Shown here: one piece after another, positions 1 through 9,607 of the stretch
Layout: each line of letters starts with the position of its first letter
Numbering within the stretch: the stretch's first letter is position 1
NCBI GenBank assembly: GCA_902608175.1
Contig: CACLNC010000003.1
Coordinates: 1-52,795, forward strand
Reading direction: 5' to 3'
DNA: 52,795 nucleotides
From: an uncultured marine group I thaumarchaeote
GTDB taxonomy: Archaea > Thermoproteota > Nitrososphaeria > Nitrososphaerales > Nitrosopumilaceae
The notes under the pieces: model-generated
Databases searched by the model: none
The model's input: only the letters and a program-made list of their open reading frames with translations
Told to the model about the DNA's origin: nothing
Made by a program: the position numbers and the translations under genes

Positions 1-1
1 T

Positions 2-433
2 CAGGCAGATTGTCCATACTGGGCAACTACAACTATGACTTTGTTAAAATTAGATAAAAAATACCGCGCAACTATAATCCAAAACACTGATAGTGCTTTA
101 GGCATGTTAAGAAAGATACAGCATTATGTAGCATGGCAGGAAATTGATACTGAAACTGTAAAAGAACTTTTAGATAAAAAAGCACGAAAATCGGGCTATA
201 AGAAAATCACAAATGATGATATCACTTCTATTGGATTTAAGACAATTGATGAACTTGCATCATCTTTGGCTGATGGAAAGACTACAATGTCAAAACTAAA
301 GCCAATGAAGCCTTGGTTTGCATTATCACCACCAAGACATGGATTTAAACGCAGTACAAAGAAACTTTATGGTCAGAAGGGACTTTTAGGACATAACAAA
401 GAACTTAATGTAATAATAAAAAATATGATGTAA
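2..433 (+). CDS. rpl30: Ribosomal protein uL30 (L30), 5' truncated by window edge
   Basis: Frame is open upstream of the listed ATG (QADCPYWATTTMTLLKLDKKYRATIIQNTDSALGMLRKIQHYVAW); matches archaeal L30 and precedes L15/SecY. Confidence 0.9.
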   Translation, partial: QADCPYWATTTMTLLKLDKKYRATIIQNTDSALGMLRKIQHYVAWQEIDTETVKELLDKKARKSGYKKITNDDITSIGFKTIDELASSLADGKTTMSKLKPMKPWFALSPPRHGFKRSTKKLYGQKGLLGHNKELNVIIKNMM

Positions 434-434
434 A

Positions 435-998
435 ATGGCAACAAGATTAAGAAAAACCAGAAAACTGAGAGGTGGACGACACATGGGATGGGGTCAGGTT
501 GGGCAGCATCGTGCGAGTGGACACAAAGGTGGTCTTGGAAGATCTGGTCATATGAAACATCTTTGGAGTACAGTTATCAAAGAGGATCAAGATCACTTTG
601 GTCACAAATCATCTCATCGTCCTGTATCAGTTGCAATAATTACAAAAAGATGGATTAATGTGCGTGATCTTGATGATATATTTGCAAAGTCTGGTAAATC
701 AGAAAACTCAAAAAAAATTATTGATTTGACAAGTTTAGAATTTGATAAACTTCTGGGAGGGGGACAAGTTAAAACTGCTTATACAATTAAGGTAAAACTA
801 GCAACTACTTCTGCTCAAGAAAAAATAAAAAAATCTGGCGGAGAAATTATCATACCTAAAATTGAACATAGGTTCTACAATAAAACTGAAGAAAAAACAC
901 CAGATAAGACTGAAGAAAAAACACCAGATAAGACTGAAGAAAAAATAGAGCAGGAAACTACAGATAAAAACGAAAATATAGCAACAAACAATGGCTGA
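435..998 (+). CDS. rpl15: Ribosomal protein uL15 with Lys/Glu-rich repetitive C-terminal tail
   Basis: MATRLRKTRKLRGGRHMGWGQVGQHRASGHKGG motif; position between L30 and SecY. Confidence 0.95.
   Translation: MATRLRKTRKLRGGRHMGWGQVGQHRASGHKGGLGRSGHMKHLWSTVIKEDQDHFGHKSSHRPVSVAIITKRWINVRDLDDIFAKSGKSENSKKIIDLTSLEFDKLLGGGQVKTAYTIKVKLATTSAQEKIKKSGGEIIIPKIEHRFYNKTEEKTPDKTEEKTPDKTEEKIEQETTDKNENIATNNG
885..947 (+). repeat. 24-nt tandem repeat (about 2.6 copies) in the uL15 3' end
   Basis: actgaagaaaaaacaccagataag at 885-908 and 909-932, partial third copy from 933; encodes (TEEKTPDK)n. Confidence 0.9.
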
Positions 999-2445
999 AG
1001 GAACTATTACTGATACTATACGAAAAATCGTAGCGAAAGCTGAACCATATATCCCACAGGTACCAAAACCTAAGAAGAAAATACCATTACCACACAAATT
1101 ACTATGGACAGTTGGCTGTCTTGTAATTTATCTAGTAATGAGTCAAACTCCATTGTTTAATGCAACAACTCCAGAATTTGACTTTCTAGCTTTTGCCAGA
1201 GTAATTTTTGCATCTCAGCAGGGTTCATTAACAGAACTTGGAATTGGGCCGATAGTTACTGGTGGGTTGCTCATGCAATTACTGAGGGGTTCAGATATTC
1301 TCAAGTTTGATTTTAAAAGACCTGAAGAAAGGGGAGTCTTTCAGACCGCCACAAAAATTGTTACGTACATAGTAGTAGTAGCTGAATCTGTAGTTTATGC
1401 TATTGCAGTATATGGTCCAACTATTACAGAGCCGACTGTGTTGTATGTAATTATTGGGCAGTTGATGGGGGCTTCTATACTCATCATGTTCTTAGACGAA
1501 CTGATTCAAAAAGGATGGGGATTGGGAAGTGGAATTAGTATTTTCATCATGGGTGGTGTTGCACAACAAATACTGTGGAGTCTGTTTAGCCCGCTTCCTG
1601 GAGGTGATGGTGCTAGTATTGGTGTAGTTCCTATGGTAATTCAGGCATTACAAGCGGATATATCAACTGGAATGATTGGATTTAATCTAGCTGAAACTTT
1701 CTTTAGATCTAATTCGCTGCCGAGCATATTTGGATTGTGTCTCACTGCAGGTGTATTACTAGTTTTAGTGTATACACAGGGAATGAAAGTTGAGATTCCA
1801 ATTGTGTCTACTAAATATCGTGGATTTGCTGCAACATATCCTATCAAAATGATGTATGTATCTAACATACCTGTAATTTTAGCAACAGCACTTACTGCAA
1901 ACGCAGTATTCTTAGGTCAGATGTTCTGGGCAAATTTCAACCCTAGGAACAACAACGAATTTCTGAATATTTTAGGACAGTTTGATCCGACAAGTCCGTC
2001 CACACCGATTGGTGGAATAGTTTACTATATCACACCGCCTCGAGGACTAGATCTTGCAGCCCTAGATCCTATGCGTGCAGTGCTTTATGTTCTATTCATG
2101 ATTGGAATTGTAGTTGTATTTGGTAAACTTTGGGTTGAGCTTGGAGGTTTATCTCCTAAGAAGGCAGCACAAAACTTACTTGATGCGGATGTTCAGATTC
2201 CAGGATTTAGAAGATCAAACAAGCCGGTAGAATCACTTCTAAATAGATACATACCATCTGTTACAATTATTGGATCTGTGGTACTTGGGTTAATTGCTGG
2301 AGTATCTGATGTTTTAGGTGTATTTGGTTCTGGAATAGGAGTATTGTTGATGGTTGATATTTTAATTAACTACTATAATCAACTCATTAAAGAGCAGGTG
2401 GAAGTTGTAATGCCACGGCTTGGTGCTTTACTTGGTAGAACGTAA
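991..2445 (+). CDS. secY: Preprotein translocase subunit SecY
   Basis: 484 aa polytopic protein with SecY signatures (e.g. GGLLMQLLRGSDI, LGSGISIFIMGGVAQQILW); ribosomal context. Confidence 0.97.
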   Translation: MAEGTITDTIRKIVAKAEPYIPQVPKPKKKIPLPHKLLWTVGCLVIYLVMSQTPLFNATTPEFDFLAFARVIFASQQGSLTELGIGPIVTGGLLMQLLRGSDILKFDFKRPEERGVFQTATKIVTYIVVVAESVVYAIAVYGPTITEPTVLYVIIGQLMGASILIMFLDELIQKGWGLGSGISIFIMGGVAQQILWSLFSPLPGGDGASIGVVPMVIQALQADISTGMIGFNLAETFFRSNSLPSIFGLCLTAGVLLVLVYTQGMKVEIPIVSTKYRGFAATYPIKMMYVSNIPVILATALTANAVFLGQMFWANFNPRNNNEFLNILGQFDPTSPSTPIGGIVYYITPPRGLDLAALDPMRAVLYVLFMIGIVVVFGKLWVELGGLSPKKAAQNLLDADVQIPGFRRSNKPVESLLNRYIPSVTIIGSVVLGLIAGVSDVLGVFGSGIGVLLMVDILINYYNQLIKEQVEVVMPRLGALLGRT

Positions 2446-3010
2446 AAAAGTCATAATAGTTGGGATTCCTGGTGTTGGAAAAACATCACTAGTAACTAAA
2501 GTTGTAGAATTAATCAAAACAAAAAATAAAACTGCTAGTGTACATAGTTATGGTACTGTAATGCTTGAGCTGGCTAAAGATTTTGGAGTTAAAGATAGAG
2601 ATGAATTACGAACATTACCAGTTGAAAAACAGAAAGAACTTCAAAGACTTGCAGCTGAAAAACTTGCAAGTTTGAATGATGATGTTATCTTTGTTGATAC
2701 TCACGCATTCATATCAACAAAAGCAGGATTCTATCCTGGATTACCAAATCATGTCATACAAATCATAGAACCTACTAATTTCATAGCAATAACTGCTAGT
2801 CCTGATGAAATTCATAATAGAAGAATTAAAGATGAAACTAGAAATAGAGATACAATATCAATTGAAGAAATTAAAAAAGAGCTTGCTGTGCAAGATGCTA
2901 TGTTATCCAGTTGCTCAGTACTTTCAGGCTCACCAATGAAGGTAATTTTTAATCATGAAGGAAACATTGAAGAAGCTGCTAATAATGTAATAGAAACTAT
3001 AGGAGTTTAA
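2420..3010 (+). CDS. adkA: Archaeal adenylate kinase
   Basis: VIIVGIPGVGKTSLV P-loop; archaeal AdkA type; SecY-AdkA adjacency. Confidence 0.92.
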   Translation: MVLYLVERKKVIIVGIPGVGKTSLVTKVVELIKTKNKTASVHSYGTVMLELAKDFGVKDRDELRTLPVEKQKELQRLAAEKLASLNDDVIFVDTHAFISTKAGFYPGLPNHVIQIIEPTNFIAITASPDEIHNRRIKDETRNRDTISIEEIKKELAVQDAMLSSCSVLSGSPMKVIFNHEGNIEEAANNVIETIGV

Positions 3011-3630
3011 TGATGGAATTTAATATATTGCAATTTCTAGATGTAGTATTCTTACAAATGGATTTCTTTGGAATGAGAGAAGGACCATTAGGTAGTCCTG
3101 ATCCATGGATTAAAGGAATCATACCAGGTTGTCTTGTCATGATTGGTTTTGCACTTTTACTAAACTTGTTTAACTCTGGAATAAGAAAAAAAATGGTTGA
3201 TCAGGTAAAGTTTACGCGAATTACCAAAGAGGTTAGAGCCTGGCAAAAAGAAAGAATGGCAGCATTTAGATCAAAAGATAATGAAAAGATAGCATCTCTC
3301 AACAAAAAATCATCTTACATGAACAAAATGAATATGGAAATGATGCAGATGAACATGCGACCATTAATGATAACTATCATACCATTGTTATTGATATTTT
3401 ACTTTGTTCTTCCAACACTCTTTTCGTATACAGTTGCAATATCACCGGTACACATGAATATTATTCCTGGTGAATGGTTTGAACTTACATGTTCTGCTGC
3501 TAAAGTAGAAGAGGGAAAATACTGTGGTCAAGAAAATGAATTATATCTTTGGGCTTGGTATTTCTTAGCATCTGTGGGTTTAAGCGGAATTATTATGAGA
3601 GTAACTAAGACTCAAATGAATCTTGGATAA
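3010..3630 (+). CDS. DUF106/EMC3 (TMCO1-like) membrane insertase-family protein
   Basis: Three predicted TM segments, cytosolic Lys/Met-rich coiled segment (KKSSYMNKMNMEMMQMNMRPLM); sits between AdkA and Cmk. Confidence 0.85.
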   Translation: MMEFNILQFLDVVFLQMDFFGMREGPLGSPDPWIKGIIPGCLVMIGFALLLNLFNSGIRKKMVDQVKFTRITKEVRAWQKERMAAFRSKDNEKIASLNKKSSYMNKMNMEMMQMNMRPLMITIIPLLLIFYFVLPTLFSYTVAISPVHMNIIPGEWFELTCSAAKVEEGKYCGQENELYLWAWYFLASVGLSGIIMRVTKTQMNLG

Positions 3631-4192
3631 GTTGACAAAATCTATTGTAATTTCAGGTCCACCAGCAGTTGGAAAGACAACAATTGCTAAGGGGATTGCA
3701 GAAGAATTTGATTTAAAATTCCTTGCAGGTGGTGATTTACTAAAGGAGATGGCTAATGAGCTAGGATTTGATACTAAAGGAGATGATTGGTGGGATACTG
3801 AAGATGGGATGTCATTTTTGAGTGAAAGAAAAAAAAATCCTGAATTTGATAAAAATCTTGATGAAAAACTAAAAGAGATATTCTTGAAAGACAATGTTGT
3901 AATTACAAGCTATACAATACCTTGGATCGTTGATCATGGTATAAAGATCTGGCTTGATGGAAGTCTAGAGAACAGTGCAAAAAGAATGAGAACACGAGAT
4001 AATGTATCAGTAGAAGAATCATCACAGATTGCTAAAAAACGATATGATGAGAATAAAACAATTTACAAACAACTGTATGGTTTTGAATTTGGTAAAGATC
4101 TTTCAGTATTTCATAAGATAATTAAAACTGATGACCTAAACGCTTCCGAAGTTTTAAAAGATACAATTAGTGCAATTAAGGAATTACTTTGA
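3623..4192 (+). CDS. cmk: Cytidylate kinase (start probably TTG 3623 or 3632)
   Basis: VISGPPAVGKTTIAKGIAEEF; AdkA-EMC3-Cmk-Cbf5 order. Confidence 0.88.
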   Translation: MDKLTKSIVISGPPAVGKTTIAKGIAEEFDLKFLAGGDLLKEMANELGFDTKGDDWWDTEDGMSFLSERKKNPEFDKNLDEKLKEIFLKDNVVITSYTIPWIVDHGIKIWLDGSLENSAKRMRTRDNVSVEESSQIAKKRYDENKTIYKQLYGFEFGKDLSVFHKIIKTDDLNASEVLKDTISAIKELL

Positions 4193-5187
4193 CACTAAAA
4201 CAATTAGAAAATCTTGTAACAATTGATCAGGATATAACAGATCCTAAGATTGGAACATACTATAACAAAAGAACAATCGAACAGCTATTACAATATGGAT
4301 TAATTCTAGTAGACAAACCACCAGGTCCAACTAGTCATGAAGTTGTAGCATGGGCAAAAAGAATTTTAGAGATACCAAAAGCTGGTCATAGTGGAACTCT
4401 AGATCCACAAGTTTCAGGTGTTTTACCATTAGGATTAGGTGAGGGAACAAAGGTTTTGGGAGTTTTATTATTTGGTCCGAAAGAATACTTTGGGCTTGGA
4501 CGCTTACATTCACAGCCATCAAAGGAAGAATTACAGAAATTACTAAAAGAATTTACCGGAGAAATATTTCAAAAGCCACCACAACGTTCTGCTGTACTAA
4601 GACAGACAAGAACAAGAAAAATATATGAATTAGAACTTATTGAACAAAAAGAACGATTGTTGTTATTACGTGTTTTATGTGAGGCCGGAACCTATATCAG
4701 GAAATTATATTATGATATTGGAGAAGTTTTAGGACCAGGTGGATCAATGATAGAATTACGGCGTTCCAGAGTGCATCAATTCTCTGAGGATTCTAAACTT
4801 GTTACAATGCACCAGCTTGCAATTGCATATTCTGATTGGAAAGAGAAAGGAGATGAGTCAAAGCTTTCAAAAATAATTCTACCTGTTGAACATGCACTAA
4901 GTGAAATAAAATCTGTCGTGATCAGAGATTCTGCTGTTGATTCATTATGTCACGGCGCACAACTTGCAATTCCAGGAATTTTACAGATATCTCCTAACTT
5001 AAAAAAAGGTGAACTAGTTGGGGTGTATACACAAAAAGGTGAAATCGTTGCTCTTGCTGAATCACTTTTAGATGAATTAGAAATAAAGGATAATGATAAA
5101 GGATATGCATTTCAAACAAAACGAATTATTATGACGGTAAACACATATCCAAAAAATTGGCGTACAAGTGCAAATCCAAAAGAATAG
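4189..5187 (+). CDS. cbf5: tRNA/rRNA pseudouridine synthase Cbf5 (TruB family)
   Basis: LVDKPPGPTSHEVVAW...GHSGTLDPQVSGVLPL; C-terminal PUA-like region. Confidence 0.95.
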   Translation: MTLKQLENLVTIDQDITDPKIGTYYNKRTIEQLLQYGLILVDKPPGPTSHEVVAWAKRILEIPKAGHSGTLDPQVSGVLPLGLGEGTKVLGVLLFGPKEYFGLGRLHSQPSKEELQKLLKEFTGEIFQKPPQRSAVLRQTRTRKIYELELIEQKERLLLLRVLCEAGTYIRKLYYDIGEVLGPGGSMIELRRSRVHQFSEDSKLVTMHQLAIAYSDWKEKGDESKLSKIILPVEHALSEIKSVVIRDSAVDSLCHGAQLAIPGILQISPNLKKGELVGVYTQKGEIVALAESLLDELEIKDNDKGYAFQTKRIIMTVNTYPKNWRTSANPKE

Positions 5188-5198
5188 TTGATGAGAAG

Positions 5199-5645
5199 AT
5201 GGTACCTAGAGGATTAATTTTAGCGCTATTGATTGGTTTGGTTGCTGGACCAGTTTTTGGTATAATACTTTATCAAACTGACACTCATGAGCAATTAGTA
5301 TTTGTTGATGGTTCATCAATATCAATTCTCACAGAAAAAATTGATTTTGATTTAGGTGAAGAAATATCTATAAAAATAATCAATTCAGGAACTACAGAAT
5401 TAACTTTCTCGGATACATCATATGGGTTGGAAATAAAACAATTGGATGGAATTGTTGTTTTTAGACCATTATCATCACAGGTAATTTCAACTCTTAATTC
5501 ACATGATGAAATAGAATTTTCTTGGGATCAATTAAAAAATAATGGTGAACAAATACTTGAAGGAAGTTACAAGATTACGTCAGTTGGATTTGATGATAAT
5601 AAAAACATCATAAAAAAATCAATTATAATTAATATTCTAAAATAA
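5199..5645 (+). CDS. Hypothetical membrane-anchored/secreted beta-rich protein
   Basis: N-terminal hydrophobic segment GLILALLIGLVAGPVFGIILY followed by an Ig/BsuPI-like beta-rich domain. Confidence 0.65.
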   Translation: MVPRGLILALLIGLVAGPVFGIILYQTDTHEQLVFVDGSSISILTEKIDFDLGEEISIKIINSGTTELTFSDTSYGLEIKQLDGIVVFRPLSSQVISTLNSHDEIEFSWDQLKNNGEQILEGSYKITSVGFDDNKNIIKKSIIINILK

Positions 5646-5699
5646 TATTATAATGCATTTTTATAATGAGATTCTTTCATGTAGTTTGGCGAAGATAAT

Positions 5700-5800
5700 G
5701 CCGGGGTCGCCTAGCCTGGTAGGGCGCGCGCCTGGAAATTATATACCATAAAGCGCGTTCTCGCAAGGGATCGAGAGTTCAAATCTCTCTCCCGGCGCCA
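5700..5800 (+). tRNA. tRNA-Ser(GGA), 14-nt intron at 5738-5751, CCA encoded
   Basis: Acceptor GCCGGGG/TCCCGGC; anticodon stem CGCGC (5727-5731)/GCGCG (5753-5757); mature loop CTGGAAA; variable-arm hairpin TCTC-GCAA-GGGA; T arm GAGAG-TTCAAAT-CTCTC; G73 then CCA. Confidence 0.93.
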
Positions 5801-5832
5801 TTACATAATAATCATGGTAACGAATTAAAATA

Positions 5833-7122
5833 ATGAAAAAATATGATATTGCAATTATAGGTGGTGGCGTATTAGGAAATACTATTTCTTATTGGTTATC
5901 TGTTTTATATGATCTAAAGATATGCGTCATTGACAAAGAGAATGACGTTGCTATACATGCTAGCACACGTAACAGTGGTGTTATCCACTATCCATTTTAT
6001 CTAAATTCTAAAACAAAGAAAAATTTTGCACGTGCTGCATTTCTATCACATAGAATGTGGAAAGTTTTAGCAGAAGAAAAAAAAATTCCTTGGGTTCAAG
6101 GTGGTACAATTGAGATTGCATTAGATGAAAATCAACACAAGACTCTTGAAAAATATATGATTTGGGGAAAAGAAAATGGGTTAACGGAAGATGAAATTTC
6201 AATCCTTGATCATAATCAGATCAAACAAAAAGAACCAAATGTAAATTGTTATTCTGGACTATATTGTGCAAAAGAAGGTTCCACAAACTATAGCCTTCTT
6301 ACACATGCAGTAAAAGAATTATCACAAAAAAATGGAATAGATTTTTTATTCAACCATAATGTTGATCACATTACAGAATTATCTGATGAAACAGATATCA
6401 TTTTTTCAGATAAATCATCACTAACATCAAAATTTGTTATAAATTGTTCTGGAGGAAATTCTCTCGATATTGCAAAAAAATTTGGATTGCTAGAAGGTTA
6501 TTCAGATCTTCACTTTCGTGGTGAATATTGGGTTGCTAATACTGACATTGCAAATTTGGTTAAAACTAACATCTACACTGTTCCTCGTTATACAGAATTT
6601 CCATTTCTAGATCCACATTGGATCAAAAGGGCAAATGGAGAGACAGAGATTGGTCCAAATGCGGTTCCAGTTGATTCACCAGAATCATATGATAGTTTTA
6701 TCAAAGATATTCCTACTGTACTTTCAAAAATCACAGACATTGTAACCGGTAGTGCAAAGAAACTTCTTCTAAATCCAGAGTTTATCTCATTAGTGTCTAA
6801 GGAATTTCATAGCTCAATTTCTAAAACTGCAATGGTTGAAAGAGTGAAAAGATTCATACCAAAAGTTAAACCCGAAAATTTTCCAAAGCGTGGAACATCA
6901 GGCATAAGAACACCTGTAATTTCACCTAATGGGAAATTTGTATCAGACATGATAGAAATTGATGGCAAAAATTCATTTCATATAGTTAATTATAACACAC
7001 CAGGAGCAACTGGCGCACCAGCATATTCAGCCTTTGTGATCAAAAGACTACAAAAGAATGGAATTTTAGATAGTTCAATAAAGAGAAAAAACGCAATATG
7101 GGATTTTGATAAAATAATCTAA
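5833..7122 (+). CDS. FAD-dependent oxidoreductase, L-2-hydroxyglutarate oxidase (LhgO)-like
   Basis: YDIAIIGGGVLGNTISYWLS Rossmann motif, STRNSGVIH..., GTSGIRTPVISPNGKFVSDM typical of the DAO/LhgO family. Confidence 0.8.
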   Translation: MKKYDIAIIGGGVLGNTISYWLSVLYDLKICVIDKENDVAIHASTRNSGVIHYPFYLNSKTKKNFARAAFLSHRMWKVLAEEKKIPWVQGGTIEIALDENQHKTLEKYMIWGKENGLTEDEISILDHNQIKQKEPNVNCYSGLYCAKEGSTNYSLLTHAVKELSQKNGIDFLFNHNVDHITELSDETDIIFSDKSSLTSKFVINCSGGNSLDIAKKFGLLEGYSDLHFRGEYWVANTDIANLVKTNIYTVPRYTEFPFLDPHWIKRANGETEIGPNAVPVDSPESYDSFIKDIPTVLSKITDIVTGSAKKLLLNPEFISLVSKEFHSSISKTAMVERVKRFIPKVKPENFPKRGTSGIRTPVISPNGKFVSDMIEIDGKNSFHIVNYNTPGATGAPAYSAFVIKRLQKNGILDSSIKRKNAIWDFDKII

Positions 7123-7178
7123 TATTATACTAAAGAATGTTGTAAAAAGTTTATAGGCACCTTTTTGATTGCACAATT

Positions 7179-8315
7179 ATGAAATTTGTTATTATTGCAG
7201 TAATCATGTCAGTTATCTTATCATTATCGGCATTTAATTCTGCATATGCTGGTGTTAATGAAATGTCAGATGATCAAGATTGTATATTGATGGGAAAGGC
7301 ATGTCTTACACCTGATATGTACGTAGAAGAATTTTCTGGCATACTTGTAGATAGCCACATACAAGGTTCTGATACGATAAAGATATTTGGCAAAGTAAAC
7401 AACATGGCTCATCCTATTGTGATTCAAGTATATGCACCAAATGGCAACCTGATTACAATTGATCAGGTAATGCCTGGTTCTGATCATACATTTGCAAGTG
7501 TAATCAAAGCTGGCGGTCCATTATACAAACAGGACGGTGAATATACAATTCTAGTACAACAAAATATTAAAAATAGTGCATCATATGTTCCAGCAGCTAA
7601 TCCATATCTTGCATTAAATGATCCTGGACTTTCAACACATAGTAATTTTGCTGAAACAGAACAATATGGTCAAACTGCATCAGTTGATCGTGTTTCAAGT
7701 ATGATGATTCAGAATAGAGAATCTATTATCATTAACGTTGTAGATGGTCAAATACGAGATTACTTCAATCAGTATTTTGATAATTTGTGGTGGACTGTTA
7801 GAGGAGGAGGATATGTAGCTGAAATGTCTCCTAATGTAGATGCAAATTCTATTGTGATTAATCTTATACCTGCAGAGATTGGAGCAACAAATGCCTCAAC
7901 GATGGGCGGTGAGTTTGCATCAGATAGAGATTCTGTAGCAGAATCATCGTGGTCAAGAGATACTGTGGGATACTTTGAGATTTCTCTTCCAAGAGAAGTC
8001 ATCGAGTCTAAAACATGTTATGATACACAATGGATAAGAGATTTTGATGATCCAGCATCTTGCCGTGAATGGGGTCCTGATACTAACTTTGTTGTTCTGG
8101 TAGATGGAGAAGAGTCTGATTTCCAAGAATGGCCAACAGCTGCACAACGAAAATTAGAAATTCCATTTACTCATGGCGCTACTACAATTGAGATAATTGG
8201 TACTGAAGTAATTCCTGAGTTTGGAACAATTGCAGGTTTAGTTCTTGCCGTTGCATTAATTTCAATAATTGCAGTATCTGCCAAAACCAGATTGAATATA
8301 ATTCCAAAGTTCTAA
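7179..8315 (+). CDS. Secreted surface protein with C-terminal PEFG-type sorting/anchor signal
   Basis: Signal peptide MKFVIIAVIMSVILSLSAFNSAYA; C-terminus VIPEFGTIAGLVLAVALISIIAVSAKTRLNIIPKF (PEFG + TM + basic tail). Confidence 0.82.
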   Translation: MKFVIIAVIMSVILSLSAFNSAYAGVNEMSDDQDCILMGKACLTPDMYVEEFSGILVDSHIQGSDTIKIFGKVNNMAHPIVIQVYAPNGNLITIDQVMPGSDHTFASVIKAGGPLYKQDGEYTILVQQNIKNSASYVPAANPYLALNDPGLSTHSNFAETEQYGQTASVDRVSSMMIQNRESIIINVVDGQIRDYFNQYFDNLWWTVRGGGYVAEMSPNVDANSIVINLIPAEIGATNASTMGGEFASDRDSVAESSWSRDTVGYFEISLPREVIESKTCYDTQWIRDFDDPASCREWGPDTNFVVLVDGEESDFQEWPTAAQRKLEIPFTHGATTIEIIGTEVIPEFGTIAGLVLAVALISIIAVSAKTRLNIIPKF

Positions 8316-8576
8316 TTGTTACCAGATAAGTGTTCAATCAAAGAAGGAACTAAAGATTGTGTTAATCCTCCAGAATTTGTTATTACAGTAGTTTCTGATA
8401 ATGATCAATTCATGTTAGGCTTAACATGTCAAAAACATAAAACACGAGTTCTTTCAAAACTAGAGTCGTTGCAAGAACAAAAGAAAATTCCAAATGGCAC
8501 AATCAAGTTTGAAAATTTGAAATCTGTCAAGACAGATTGTGTACGTGGAGATCCAGATGATCTAATTCAATTATAA
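8316..8576 (+). CDS. Hypothetical protein (TTG start)
   Basis: ORF directly abuts the upstream gene; Cys-containing, 86 aa. Confidence 0.6.
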   Translation: MLPDKCSIKEGTKDCVNPPEFVITVVSDNDQFMLGLTCQKHKTRVLSKLESLQEQKKIPNGTIKFENLKSVKTDCVRGDPDDLIQL

Positions 8577-8584
8577 TCAAACTG

Positions 8585-9553
8585 TTAAACTGAATAAAGA
8601 AGTTTTTTTCTATCAAGACCTAGTTTTAGATTCATCATAGTGATTTCTGCCATTTTTTCTCTTGTTTCTTTGCTAGAACTTCCAATATGAGGAACTAACA
8701 CAACGTTTTCCATTTTAGTAAACATGTGTTTTTTACCAATTGGTTCATTTCTAAAAACATCTAATGCCGCTCCTGAAATTTTTCTTTGTTTTAATGCTTT
8801 GATTAAGTTGCTTTCATTGATGATCTTACCACGTGATGTATTAACAAGAAATGCAGATTTTTTCATTTTTCCAAGCAGTTTTTCATCTACAATTTCATGT
8901 GTTTCCTTTGAATATGGAATATGAATTGATATTATATCGCTAGATTTGAAGAGTGTATTTATTGTGACTAGTTTAGCATGGGGTGATTTTTCTCTAGTTT
9001 TTGATAGTCTATTTCTATTATGATAAATAATTTTTACACCAAATGGGTACAATCTTTTTGCTACAGCCATTCCAATCCTTCCCATACCAAGAATTCCTAT
9101 GGTTTTCCCTTTAACATCAGTTCCAACATAGTCATATGCACCAAAAATCTCCTTCCACCTCCCTTCTCTAATCATTCTATCTCCCTCTGAAACTCTTCTA
9201 AGAACGTCAAGAATTAATGTCACAGTTAAATCCGCAGTGGCATCAGTTAACACCTCAGGCGTATATCCAATCTTTATTCTTCTTTTTTTTGCAAGTTTAA
9301 CATCAATATGATCGAATCCAACACTGTATGTGCTAATACACTTCAATTTTTTACCTGATTTAATAATATCAGAATCAATCATATCGTAAGGAAAGCAAAT
9401 TAGACCATCCTTATCTTGAATTTTTTTCATTAGAATTTTTTTTGGCATAGGAATTTTACCCGAATGAACTGTTACATCATATTTCTTCTCTAATTCCCTT
9501 AATACAAAATCATGGAGTTTTCTAGTAAGTAAAATTTTGAATTTATTTTTCAT
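8585..9553 (-). CDS. D-isomer-specific 2-hydroxyacid dehydrogenase
   Basis: GKTIGILGMGRIGMAVAKRL NAD-binding motif, FLVNTSRGKIINESNLIKAL, VVLVPHIGSSSKETREKM. Confidence 0.92.
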   Translation of the reverse strand: MKNKFKILLTRKLHDFVLRELEKKYDVTVHSGKIPMPKKILMKKIQDKDGLICFPYDMIDSDIIKSGKKLKCISTYSVGFDHIDVKLAKKRRIKIGYTPEVLTDATADLTVTLILDVLRRVSEGDRMIREGRWKEIFGAYDYVGTDVKGKTIGILGMGRIGMAVAKRLYPFGVKIIYHNRNRLSKTREKSPHAKLVTINTLFKSSDIISIHIPYSKETHEIVDEKLLGKMKKSAFLVNTSRGKIINESNLIKALKQRKISGAALDVFRNEPIGKKHMFTKMENVVLVPHIGSSSKETREKMAEITMMNLKLGLDRKKLLYSV

Positions 9554-9607
9554 TCTATCACCTAATTATTAGTTAAACCATTTATAATCTTGAATTTAAC
9601 CAGTCTC

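Noticed and set aside
798-1097. Minus ORF antisense to uL15/SecY
   Set aside because: Phe-rich product is the reverse complement of a Lys-rich repeat; overlaps two certain genes
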